64,000 bases of DNA from Phymatolithon calcareum. Its lineage: Eukaryota; Rhodophyta; Florideophyceae; Hapalidiales. Below, piece by piece: positions 32,464-41,185 of the stretch. Every line of letters begins with the position of its first letter. Position 1 is the stretch's first letter. The translations under genes and the position numbers were made by a program. The stretch spans positions 1,302,001 through 1,366,000 of the forward strand of contig OZ345384.1 in NCBI GenBank assembly GCA_977006965.1. Reading direction: 5' to 3'. The notes under the pieces were generated by a model, which ran no database searches, was not told where the DNA came from, and was given only the letters and a program-made list of their open reading frames with translations.

Positions 32464-33453
32464 ATGGCGCGCCCCATGAGAGGAGAAGCAGCACAAGAAG
32501 AGATGGTGCGCGGGGCCTCGTTTTCAGCCGACGAAGACTCGGCGCTCGCACGATGCTGGGTGGGAGTTTCTGCAAAGCATGATGAGCAAGACGCCCAATC
32601 GTTCTGGAGCAACGTTGCTGCCGCTTTCGCAAAGCAGCCTGAAGCGAGCGAGCGCATCCGACTCGCGGGAAGCCTGCATTCGCGGTGGCAAGTACTCCAA
32701 AAAGCCGTTCAAAAGTACCTCGCCGCAGAGCGGCTGTACCGTTCGAACCCCGGTTCTGGGGAGAGCGAAGAAGACGCTCTACGTAACATCATGCGACTCT
32801 ATCAGAAGCGGACGCGGACGAAGGACCGCCATGGAGTTGAGCGCGATGGGCCTGCGCTCAAGTCTATGGGCGCCGTGAGCATCTTGCGCTCCTGCCCAAA
32901 GTTCAACGCAATCGGTGGCACATCGGCGTCGTGCGCGCTGTACACGCCCGGCGCCTATGCGTCGGGCGCCACCACGCTCGACACCAGCACCAGTACGGCG
33001 TCGCCTCGGGCGGCGTACACCGACACGCTCAGCACCACGAGCGACGACGCAGCGCTGCTTCCAGCCACGCACGCCGGTGCGGCGCGTGCCGACGGTGGGA
33101 GTGCCGTTGCCACGGAGGCGGCCGCAGTTCCCTCGGTGAACCCGGCCAGGGGCCGCCCGATGGGCATCAAGAAATTCAAGAGGAAGGAGAAGGAAGCGCA
33201 CCGCGGCGTGGGTTTGTCCGAAATCGCGGCGGCCCTCCTAGAGGGGTCGAAACGAAAAACGGCGCTGAAGAAGACGCAACTTCGTTTCAGTTGTATCAAT
33301 GCACTTCCGGAGGGAGAAGCAAAAACGAAACTGTTGATGAAATTCCTCGGCTCGGCTGAGCTAGGCGGTGAGGACGAGGAGGGCAGGACAGAGCGCGACA
33401 TCCAGTTGACTAATAGATTGGCTATCGGTAGTCTAGTGTGCGATGAAGAGTAA
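32464..33453 (+). CDS. Harbinger DNA-binding accessory protein (Myb/SANT-like, NAM-associated type), 329 aa
   Basis: In PIF/Harbinger elements a second protein binds the transposase and DNA and helps nuclear import. From ATG 32464, residues about 18-90 form a trihelix/Myb-like domain: FSADEDSALARCWVGVS, FWSNVAAAF and LHSRWQVLQKAVQKY carry the spaced tryptophans. An alanine/threonine-rich linker follows (about 150-235). A lysine-rich part (GIKKFKRKEKEAHRG) and an acidic C-terminal end follow. The layout resembles plant proteins with a Myb-like domain and a NAM-associated C-terminal region. The frame is open further upstream, with an alternative ATG at 32403. Convergent with the transposase, 222 bases apart. 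Confidence 0.8.
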   Translation: MARPMRGEAAQEEMVRGASFSADEDSALARCWVGVSAKHDEQDAQSFWSNVAAAFAKQPEASERIRLAGSLHSRWQVLQKAVQKYLAAERLYRSNPGSGESEEDALRNIMRLYQKRTRTKDRHGVERDGPALKSMGAVSILRSCPKFNAIGGTSASCALYTPGAYASGATTLDTSTSTASPRAAYTDTLSTTSDDAALLPATHAGAARADGGSAVATEAAAVPSVNPARGRPMGIKKFKRKEKEAHRGVGLSEIAAALLEGSKRKTALKKTQLRFSCINALPEGEAKTKLLMKFLGSAELGGEDEEGRTERDIQLTNRLAIGSLVCDEE

Positions 33454-33675
33454 ACGCGAATCTTGCACAGTTTTTGCGCACCTGGAACCCGCTCGAGATC
33501 GACTGAACCAGGAAATCAGTCGACCTCGGACAGGTCCTCATTGGGAGATCCGCACGCACATGGGTTGGAGCTCGCGCAGCGCGGCGGCGTGCACGAGCAC
33601 ACGGCACAGCTCCACGCCGACCGCGGGGTGACGCAAAAACCAAACAAAAAGTGAAATTTTACCAGCTCTTCGGTG

Positions 33676-35070
33676 CTATATGCCGTCTCCTACATTAGCC
33701 CAGATGTGGTCCGTCAGCGCCTCACGCAGCTGACGGTGGGTAGCGCGGTCTCTAATCAACTCATCTATTGATAATAAATGGTGTAGCCATCCCTCTGGAA
33801 TACCTGTGTCACCGCCGCCGTACTCTGCGACTCCTTCATCTGCACCGTCGCCCTCTCCATCGCCTACAGCGTAGTAAAACTCCTCGACGACCTCGCCGGG
33901 GTGCAGCAGTTCGCCGTGCTCGTCTAGCTCGTCGTCCAGTTCGCCACCAAGGCGCAAAGAGACGAGCATGTTGTGCAAAATGACGCACGTCTGAACGATT
34001 TCGACCAACTCCGTGTCGCTCCAAAGGTGGAACTCATGGCGCAGTATTCGAAACCGCCCCTGCAACACGCCGAAGAGGCGCTCGACGTCCTTTCGGCGCC
34101 CTTCTTGCGCTTTCGTCATCGCCTTCTCCTTCATGGTCAGCGGCGCGTGATTCGGTCGGACGAAAATGGACCACTCTGGGTAAATTCCATCGGTGAGGTA
34201 GTATAGGTACCAGTCGCGACGCTCACCGCCGACGACATATCCCTCTGGGAGCTTCATGCGCCGGCGCCCGCTCAAGATGTCCATGAACAACGGGCTCGAC
34301 TCTGCCACTGTTATGTCGTTGTTTGTTCCGGCGCGCCCGCAGAACACGTGCCAGCAGTACAGATTGGCGTCGCACATCGCCTCCACCGACACGGTTGCCA
34401 GCTTACCGTTCTTCGGATTGTGGTACTGCCCCTTCCAAGATTTGGGGCAGTTTTTCCACGCGATGTTCATGCAGTCCACAGAACCCACACACCCGGGGAA
34501 TAGCTTCGCCGCGAATGCAGCTTGCAGTGCGCGTAGCTCGGCGAGGTTGGGCGCGCGGTTGAGAAACTCTGCGCCATAGCATGCGCGCACGGCGCGCACG
34601 AACGCCTTGAACGACTGCCTTTGGCTCTCGACGCTCATGCGGCACTGATCATCGAGTGCCTGAAACGACACCCCGTCACCGAGACGTCGAAGAGAGTTCA
34701 AGATTTTCTGCCAACTCGTCGCGCCCGGCCGACCGAGCGCATCGAATCGCTGGCGTAACAACGGCTCGACGAGCGGAAGGTCATACAGTAGACGTCGAAA
34801 GAGCTTGAGTGGCACTCGGAATCGCCGCCGAAATTGCCAAGGGCGGTATACCGGGTTCTCAGCCAGGTAGTCGCACCACCACGAGCAAGCACCACGACGG
34901 AGGTTCGCTCGCCTTCCCTTCGAACTTCCTCCCCACTGATGCACAGTCGGTGTCTCCTGACTCGCCGCCTCCACGGCACACAGCACGGCCTTGAGCACCT
35001 CGTGCTCCTCCTCAGACGACGAAGATGACGAGAGGACGTCCATCTCGCTGGTGCTGATGTCGTCGGACAT
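33676..35070 (-). CDS. PIF/Harbinger transposase (plant transposon protein type), 464 aa
   Basis: This nuclease would cut the element ends and insert at TWA sites. The acidic, serine-rich N-terminus (1-25) is followed by a region with FRRRFRVPLKLFRRLLYDL (about 80-100), the helical DNA-binding part. The catalytic DDE domain carries D199 (VGSVDCMNIAWKNCP), D294 (YYLTDGIYPEWS) and E330 (RKDVERLFGVLQGRF), a DD35E spacing. It also has the conserved WKGQYHNPK and LHNMLV segments. This order matches the plant transposon protein family of Harbinger transposases. Length is normal (400-480). The start is the ATG at 35070; a GTG lies just before it. No stop or frameshift breaks it. Confidence 0.92.
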   Translation of the reverse strand: MSDDISTSEMDVLSSSSSSEEEHEVLKAVLCAVEAASQETPTVHQWGGSSKGRRANLRRGACSWWCDYLAENPVYRPWQFRRRFRVPLKLFRRLLYDLPLVEPLLRQRFDALGRPGATSWQKILNSLRRLGDGVSFQALDDQCRMSVESQRQSFKAFVRAVRACYGAEFLNRAPNLAELRALQAAFAAKLFPGCVGSVDCMNIAWKNCPKSWKGQYHNPKNGKLATVSVEAMCDANLYCWHVFCGRAGTNNDITVAESSPLFMDILSGRRRMKLPEGYVVGGERRDWYLYYLTDGIYPEWSIFVRPNHAPLTMKEKAMTKAQEGRRKDVERLFGVLQGRFRILRHEFHLWSDTELVEIVQTCVILHNMLVSLRLGGELDDELDEHGELLHPGEVVEEFYYAVGDGEGDGADEGVAEYGGGDTGIPEGWLHHLLSIDELIRDRATHRQLREALTDHIWANVGDGI

Positions 35071-35270
35071 CACTGCACCAGGGGAGTGTTATGCTCCCCT
35101 GACTGTACGGTACTGTAAAAATAACGAACGTTCACGATACAGTGAGCGTACAAAATGATTGTTTTTTTGAGTCGGCTGTGTCAGGTGGCCTTGATCGCGA
35201 TAGAGTTGCGCGTGGTGCGATCAATTTTTATCAACACAATTTTAGCAATTTGCTTTGGAAATTGGCAATT

Positions 35271-35285
35271 GCGTAGGACGTGCTC
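35271..35285 (-). repeat. Right terminal inverted repeat of Harbinger element
   Basis: GCGTAGGACGTGCTC is the inverse of the left end with one mismatch. TTA follows at 35286-35288. Confidence 0.85.
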
Positions 35286-35288
35286 TTA

Positions 35289-35492
35289 TAGAGACTATAC
35301 GGAAAAAACAGGCACATGTGTCCAATAGGGTTGCAGTTCAATTAGTTTCAAATTAACGATCCATATGATACACCATATTGTGTTTTATAATTGTTTTCTG
35401 ATTCATATGCACATGCCGTGCATTATTATCGTCAGCTACGTAGTGGATTCGTGCGTTACGGAACCAAACGGCTACCCGTGAAATTTGCCAAG
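35289..35492. other. Short AT-rich spacer
   Basis: No gene or repeat recognised between the Harbinger end and the CGAAAGTTTCG cluster. Confidence 0.5.
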
Positions 35493-35959
35493 CGAAAGTT
35501 TCGTTTAACTTTCGCGTTGACAAAACAGGTGATCGAAAGTTTCGATTTCCTGTTCTTTTCGAGGCAATACTTCCCAAAAGGACAGTCGCAATTCCTTCTT
35601 TCTTAGCACAAATTTCCTCTTCAGTATTGGAACTACAAAGTTTCGCTAACAAAATTTTAAAACTTCCGCTCCTTCCCAGCGAAATTTGCAAACGAAAGTC
35701 GAAAGTTTCGCCAAAAACGCGAAAGTTTCGATTTCTAGGAGCAAGTTTCGCAGGAAGAATGTGGGACATTTTTGGATTTTTTCATATCAATGGCAAGATC
35801 TCGTTCAGGTCTACAAGTTTCGCTAAGGAATTGAAATATAGACAAACTGCAAACAGAATCTGGCCAATGAGAATTCGGCTACTGCGAAAGTTTCGATTTT
35901 GGCACGTTTCATGACACGTGTTCTCATCGAAAGTTTCGCAAAAGTTTCGAAAAGTTTCG
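35493..35959. repeat. Cluster of CGAAAGTTTCG motifs
   Basis: The 11-base near-palindrome CGAAA-G-TTTCG occurs complete at 35493, 35534, 35700, 35720, 35885 and 35928. Shorter AAGTTTCG forms lie near 35637, 35742, 35814, 35941 and 35951. Spacing is irregular and the intervening sequence is unrelated. No coding frame explains it. Confidence 0.8.
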
Positions 35960-35988
35960 CTTGGGAAATCCAGATCCGTAACTTTGCG

Positions 35989-36004
35989 TATCATACGTAT
36001 GATA
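35989..36004. repeat. 16-bp perfect palindrome
   Basis: TATCATACGTATGATA, 30 bases after the last CGAAAGTTTCG-type motif. Confidence 0.7.
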
Positions 36005-37495
36005 GTTTTGCAAATGGATACGTTGCTTCTGCCGAAGTGTCAGCAATAGTCTTCCATGCCTATGCATGGTCCAAGCGTGTAAGCTTGTTTCAAATGGACA
36101 ATCAATGATTAAAAATCTAACCGTGATATCAACAGGTCGATAAAAATTCGTCAACTGTGTTAAAAAGTTGAAAATGAGAAAAATCGCTATTTCCCGCACT
36201 CTCCTGCGAGCCCACAATTCTGTGTCTGGCACTGTTACGAACCTACAAATACTTACACCAATGAAATTAAACAATGTGTTATGTGTAATGATGAAAGCAG
36301 TCATTGGTCAGAAGGAATGCTCCTGATTGGTGCGACAACATTGTTGCGGCAAGGTATGAGCCTTGCAGCAATAATGCGGTATTTGTCATAAATTCAAAAT
36401 TTTCAAATTACAGTCTATGTTTATCATTCTACAGATTCATTCTACGGATGTACGTATCATAGGGCTCTCTGGCGTGGCGGAAAGCGATATCTCGCTAATG
36501 CTATGATACAAGGTTTCGCTTTTTCCAAGGTTCGAATTGCGGTACAGTACAGTAGTGACATTTCCCGCATCCTCCGGGGGATATTCAAAATTTGCGTTGA
36601 TGTTTATCATTGCTGTTTTGGATGCATCCCTGGTCAGATCCCCACAGTTGGTAGCAACGATCATAAGGTGTTGAACGACTCAGCACGTGTGGTTTGGGCC
36701 GAGCCACAGTCGGTATGTTTGATAAATGGCTGTTTCAAGCATGACGGGGCGCAGTTTCCTTGCAAGGAATTTAGCAAACCAAGGAACTCAAGCTGCAAAG
36801 CTTCTCGCACCGCCTTTGACGGGTTTGAGAGAATATGATAGTGCATTAGTTCAGAGTAGAGACAGAGAGTGCAAAAATTAGTGCTCGTTTACTTGCAACG
36901 CTGTTTTTTTTGAAAACCCACGGCGTTGCGAGCAAAAAACAATAACTAAACTTAATTTGCGAATAATCTAATGAGCACGAAGCATGACATGCGTACACGC
37001 TTTTTTGGTATATATACTGTACAGCATAAAGATCATCAATCACGTCAATGGTTTTGATGCACAGTACTGTATGCATTCAGAAAGTACTCGAACAGTGCGT
37101 GTTAAGACCTAGCTTTGAAAAGCTAAGATATAACTATGATGGTACAATATAAGCAGGGGATAGTGCCCTGCTATAAAGTTATCAAAGCAGCAAAGCTTCA
37201 GACTGCCCTAAATTTATGTTCCATACTTTCAACAAACGCAGTCGCCGGGTCATGGAGCCTCCTCTTCATCCGCCACCACACCGATATTGGACGCACTGGA
37301 GAAACTTGATCATTCCCTTGTCCACTTGTGACCTGTCCTCGGTCGCTTCCCTCACCACCGATCACGCAATCTCTACCTTTGCTGACACTTCTATCCCGCA
37401 TTCAAGTCCAGTGTCGGTGCTCGTTTGAACTGTGGCTGGTTTTCCGGCGTCTACACGCAGCACAGTGCTCCCCGTAACCTGCCCATCACCGGGCG
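36005..37495. other. Stretch without a supported gene; upstream region of the membrane-protein gene
   Basis: Short frames only. A GGTTCGAAT near 36529 recalls a tRNA B box but lacks a foldable partner. The last 300 bases are C/T-rich on the plus strand and may hold the promoter and leader of the gene at 37496; no clear TATA box can be fixed. Confidence 0.5.
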
Positions 37496-38287
37496 ATGGC
37501 GCGCTCGCCTGTCGTTCAGCTTCTCCCCTGTGCCCTTCTGCTTCTGAATCTGCTGTGCGCCTCTATCGCCCTCGTCACATTCTCGGACGTCGCTGGAAAT
37601 TACACACTGGTGCAAGGGATCCTCAATATTTGCGCAGACACCGCGGAGATCAGCAATACTACAAGCACTCTCGCGGCGCGGACTCTAGCGGCGCGAAGGC
37701 TCTCGTTCGATGGGAAGCCATGTTTGACCGGCAGTTTTCCACTTGTCGAAGCGACAGGTAGAAAGTCATGGAGCGAAATTGACAAAGCAAAAGTTGGAAT
37801 CCGACTGAAAGGCTTTTCAAGCGAATTGCGCTGCCAGGCATATCGCCTCTCTAATGTCTCTGTCTATTTCATGCGACCTATCGCAGACCTCGAGTTTACT
37901 ACTGGAGGGTTTAAGGACTATTACCTCCGCCGTAAAGGTGTAAAATACTTCGAAATCAAGAATTCCGGGGGCGGTTGTCTTTACCATGAGGCACCCGCGG
38001 ACACGTCCCCAATCTCGACCCCAACCGTGTCGCATCCAAACAATGACTCGGGTATTATGGATGCAAATGGCAAAGAGAAAGACAATTCAAATAATAGCTC
38101 AGTTGATCCGGCTGCGAAAGAGGAAAAGAAGGGCAGCGGTCAGAGTATGTGGGTATGGCTCGGGCCTGTCATCGGCGCCGGTGCGACTATTATTGCAGCT
38201 ATTATCACCGCCTTTACGTGGCCCTGTCGAGCCGCTGAGAAGGACGTTCAAAGGCTAGGTGTTCACGACTACGACCACGAATACTAA
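37496..38287 (+). CDS. Predicted type I membrane protein with signal peptide, 263 aa; function unknown
   Basis: The intact frame starts with an ATG followed by a classic signal peptide (residues 1-25: PVVQLLPCALLLLNLLCASI). The exterior part (about 26-215) has five cysteines (C46, C76, C113, C161 besides C22 in the signal) and N-glycosylation sequons at N35 (NYT), N54 (NTT) and N120 (NVS). A low-complexity Asn/Ser/Lys/Glu stalk (about 183-215) leads into a single membrane segment (about 218-241: MWVWLGPVIGAGATIIAAII). A short cytoplasmic tail ends HDYDHEY. No family is recognised. It is the only frame in the window with host-gene architecture and no sign of decay, and no visible intron. It is probably a cell-surface protein. 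Confidence 0.75.
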   Translation: MARSPVVQLLPCALLLLNLLCASIALVTFSDVAGNYTLVQGILNICADTAEISNTTSTLAARTLAARRLSFDGKPCLTGSFPLVEATGRKSWSEIDKAKVGIRLKGFSSELRCQAYRLSNVSVYFMRPIADLEFTTGGFKDYYLRRKGVKYFEIKNSGGGCLYHEAPADTSPISTPTVSHPNNDSGIMDANGKEKDNSNNSSVDPAAKEEKKGSGQSMWVWLGPVIGAGATIIAAIITAFTWPCRAAEKDVQRLGVHDYDHEY

Positions 38288-38551
38288 CTTAAACCTTAGA
38301 TGCCTTCTGTTTTCTCTTTTTTGAGGTTCTTAGAAAGTATACCCCGTTTTGGATCTAGGTAATGTGCACACATTCGCCGAAAGAGTTTATTTAATTTATT
38401 ATGTGGATCTTGCCATGTTTCATGCTGCTAAGGCTACGTCCGAATACTATTGCTATTCGCGCCACAATCCGTCGACTCCGCATGACAGAGTGCGGTGGAA
38501 TATTGTTTCTCAATCGCGGGACAGAGATAGGTTTAGTTATCCCGCCAGATC
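38288..38551. other. Spacer between the membrane-protein gene and the hAT element
   Basis: Contains the presumed 3' untranslated region; no AATAAA was seen in the first 100 bases. It ends with GCCAGATC (38544-38551), the left target duplication of the hAT. Confidence 0.5.
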
Positions 38552-38744
38552 CAGGGCTTGGGAGTAACATACTGGTATTGCACTATATTGAAATATAGTG
38601 GTATTGATACGCTATTGAACGTGGAGGGACCACAATTCAGGAACATGCTCGTAAGAGCCCGCCATATTCGACAAAGTATGATAGATCAGCGCTGAGGTGA
38701 GGGATCAAGCCTGAACCCCACAAGTAAGAACCATGAGTGGCCCT

Positions 38745-38880
38745 TCCCACAATAAGCAAGTGTCAAAGAAAAGCCAGAATCAAGAAAGAATCAGGAATCA
38801 AAGAAAGAATCAAGAATCCAAGAAAAGCCAGAATCAAAAGTCAAGAATCGAGGATGAATCAAGAGTTTGTAAGGAAGAAA
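38745..38880 (+). repeat. Low-complexity AAGAATCA-type repeat
   Basis: Imperfect repetition of AGAATCA / AAAGAATCAAGAATC units. The short frame over it (62 codons, rich in K, N, Q, S) is a by-product of the repeat. Confidence 0.7.
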
Positions 38881-38972
38881 ACATCAGTAAGAACAAAAAG
38901 AAACTGAAAAATCGACGATAAAGTAGATAAGCTAGAAAGGTGCCGACTTGCCTTCAATTGGGACACATGGTA

Positions 38973-39735
38973 ACCGTCCTACCCATAATTCGGCAGATTT
39001 TGACGTGCAGTGCGATTTTTAATTAAAAAATTACTTTCCTTCCCACCATTTTAAAAACTATTCAGGTTAAGCAGTTTGCCACCACGACAAGTGTCACCTA
39101 GAGACGAAGTCGGTGATAATTGCCTCAAAAACAAGCAGTTAGGGGGGACACAGGGCACCCTCGTTTTTGGCCGAAAAAGCGAGAATGTCCTAAAGTAGGC
39201 AATCGCGCGTGGCACAAAATTTTTAATTGAAATAAAGGACACATCAGTACTGTACACACAAGGTTCTCACGTTGGGAGCATTAGTCGGAGTCTTCCCTAC
39301 TAAGCCCGACCGCCATCTCGCGTGCTCGTTTGGCGGAGACTCGCAACCGGGTTTTCATCACTCGGTCCCGGCGGCTTCTCGCGAGCGCCTCGCGCTGCAG
39401 TGCGCGGCGCGGCGCAACGTCAACCAATCGCATCAAATCGGCGGCAGGCTCTTTGTACGCGCGGCGATTCATGATGCGCTTCCCCATGATGGATGTGCGA
39501 AAAAAGCGCCTTCCCGATGTGGTATTCCAGCATTTTTGGGATCATTAGAAAGGTTTAAGTCGCCCGCATTCAGAACTGGGATTATTTCGCGGGAAAGCCG
39601 TTTTGGTTTCGAATGCCAACACTTAGAGCGAAATCAATCTTGGTAACAGCAAAAGAGTGCAAAAATATATGCGAAATTTTAATGTAGAAAATGATGTCAC
39701 TTTATGGAAATCTGCCGAATTATGGGTAGGACGGT
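38973..39735. mobile_element. TA-flanked inverted-repeat element nested in the hAT, 763 bp
   Basis: ACCGTCCTACCCATAATTCG and the bases after it, to 39000, are found exactly inverted at 39708-39735 (28 bp). TA lies outside each end (38971-38972 and 39736-39737). These are features of a Tc1/mariner-like non-autonomous element. Inside is a frame of about 125 codons (39272-39646) without a recognised domain. A GC-rich core lies in AT-rich arms. Confidence 0.8.
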
Positions 39736-39987
39736 TACGTGCTCAATAAAATCCACTTAATTACGATACGCTATTAAACGCTGGTCCCGTATTGCAGTAC
39801 GTATTGGAGGATCGGGGAAGTGGCAGATCTAAGACGATAATCAGTAAATGCTCAGAGACTTGCATGCCCATAACGTAGTACTTCTGTAAGATTTCTGCGC
39901 AATCGTAACGATGTTGTCTAGCACACCCGCTGCACGTAGCACACCCCCATCTTCACTCACCCTCTCTCTTCGTAATCCTCGTACAAG

Positions 39988-40368
39988 ATGACGGTGTCGA
40001 AGCCGAAACCAGAGTACATCTTGAAAGCGCTCATGACAAGGCAAGATGACATCGTCAAGGACGTTAACTCGCGAAAAAACGACGGCTCCATACGAAGAAA
40101 TGTGCCATGCTTCGTATATTCGTGTCCGCGTGAAAGCCGCTGCAAGAACAGCCCGCCTGTTGTTTCTTTCCCTAAAGGATCCGGGTGGTCGACTCCGTTT
40201 TCGCACGTTCTGTCTTGCTTTGCGGGCGGGGATGAAGCAAAATTGGTGGAAATGTATCGCGCAAGCCGTAATCACGAAAGCGACAGGGATTCGATAACAC
40301 TTTATCCATGGCCGATATCTTCAAGAAACGCAAGCGCAGGTGTCGGGAACATGCGCAGTCCTACATGA
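39988..40368 (+). pseudogene. hAT BED-finger fragment
   Basis: The ATG at 39988 begins a 126-residue frame. Residues about 40-85 carry PCFVYSCPRESRCKN, GSGWSTPFSHVLSCFAGGD and LVEMYRA, the same C..C..H..C layout as the BED-like protein at 28403-28684. BED fingers bind transposon ends. The frame then overlaps the dimerisation-domain frame at 40308 in another register, so the two parts of the transposase were joined by a deletion that lost the catalytic core and shifted the frame. Confidence 0.65.
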
Positions 40369-40613
40369 ACCTGGATTTTATTCTTGGCTTATCAGCCGAA
40401 ATCGAACGCCTTTTTTCCCTTGCTGGTGGACTGTTATCGGATAAAAGGGAAAGCATCACGCCGTTGCTCTTTGAGTCACTATTGTTTTTGAAGGTCAACA
40501 GAAGTTACTGGGATTTTCAAACTGTTGTTACTGCTATGTCCAATGTACGAAGTGCTCAAGTCGCGGAAAAGGTTGAGGAAGATGTAGAGCAGCAGGTTCT
40601 GTTAGACTTGTGA
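40308..40613 (+). pseudogene. hAT transposase C-terminal dimerisation domain (hATC)
   Basis: The 101-residue frame contains DFILGLSAEIERLFSLAG, LLSDKRESITPLLFESLLF and VNRSYWD, a strong match to the hATC pattern (SAEIERxFS...R..L.P...E.L..LK.N...W). This domain mediates multimerisation of hAT transposases. The preceding DDE/RNase-H region is absent, so this is a remnant. It ends 126 bases before the element's right end, the usual place. Confidence 0.85.
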
Positions 40614-40747
40614 CAAAGTTTTCGGTTTTAAAGTGCTCCAATACCAATACGATATTTGCAGGAGAACATCTATTGCAGTACGTGTTGCGACTCAGCGAAA
40701 CTTGCCAATACAATACCATCATGTTGCTCCCAAGGCCTGGCCAGATT

Positions 40748-41185
40748 GTGTCGAACCTCATCAGAAAAACACTCAACCTGTGCATGGCACTTTGGCCTCC
40801 GCAAAGTTGCCCCAAGCGGCTGCGGTTGCGATGGTAAGTTTCAATAAGAAATACTCACGTCTTCCAGTTGATTCAGTTTAGATCACGCACATCTTTATGC
40901 AGTTTAACATAGTGAGGCAGGGTCTCCTGTCGGCCTGCTGAATTTTTATGATAGGTTTTCCAGCAACGCTTCTGGCAAGACAAAGAAGCGTGCCCGGTGC
41001 ACAGAGGGGATAGAGTATCATATGTGATGCTTGATCCTAGGAGAGTAGAATGTGATCTTCATGGAGAAATGTGAGAAGCTTCTTCTCATTTGGTTCCGTG
41101 GCGGTTACATTCTTCTCTCCTAGGATCTCCTTAAGTAGAAGTTTTCTTCCCGTGAGGGCCCGATTGAGTCTTTTGCATTCATATT
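40748..41185. other. Spacer with a hairpin
   Basis: No gene recognised. Holds an inverted repeat at 41034-41126. Confidence 0.5.
41034..41126. repeat. Inverted repeat, 20-bp arms
   Basis: ATCCTAGGAGAGTAGAATGT (41034-41053) pairs with 41107-41126 with one mismatch. A second, smaller hairpin (GAGAAGCTTCTTCTC) lies in the loop. Confidence 0.75.

Larger units (their letters stand above)
32120..35285. mobile_element. Complete PIF/Harbinger transposon, 3166 bp
   Basis: The ends are inverted GAGCACGTCC(A/T)ACGC (32120-32134 and 35271-35285), flanked by TTA. It encodes the two proteins of this superfamily in convergent orientation: a Myb/SANT-like protein (32464-33453) and a DDE transposase (33676-35070). 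Both frames are open from start to stop. Subterminal TTGCCAAA-type motifs lie inside the left end. The coding part is much richer in G+C than the flanks. Intact frames and near-identical ends suggest a young, possibly active copy. Confidence 0.92.
38552..40739 (+). mobile_element. hAT-type transposon, internally deleted, 2188 bp
   Basis: Inverted ends CAGGGCTTGGGAGTAACAT (left) and CAGGCCTTGGGAGCAACAT (right, read inverted) continue to ATGGTATTG. The flanking 8 bases are GCCAGATC (38544-38551) and GCCAGATT (40740-40747), seven of eight identical. It retains a BED-finger frame and the C-terminal dimerisation domain, but nothing of the catalytic core between them. A TA-flanked element (38973-39735) is inserted inside it. 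Confidence 0.85.

Noticed and set aside
32779-33201. 140-codon minus-strand frame, and other long frames inside the Harbinger accessory gene
   Set aside because: GC-rich shadow of the plus-strand coding sequence; Arg/Gly-rich without a domain.
36467-36560. Serine-tRNA-like stretch with TGGCGTGGCGG and GGTTCGAAT
   Set aside because: Box-like words are present, but the T-stem and acceptor stem do not pair. At best a decayed tRNA relic.
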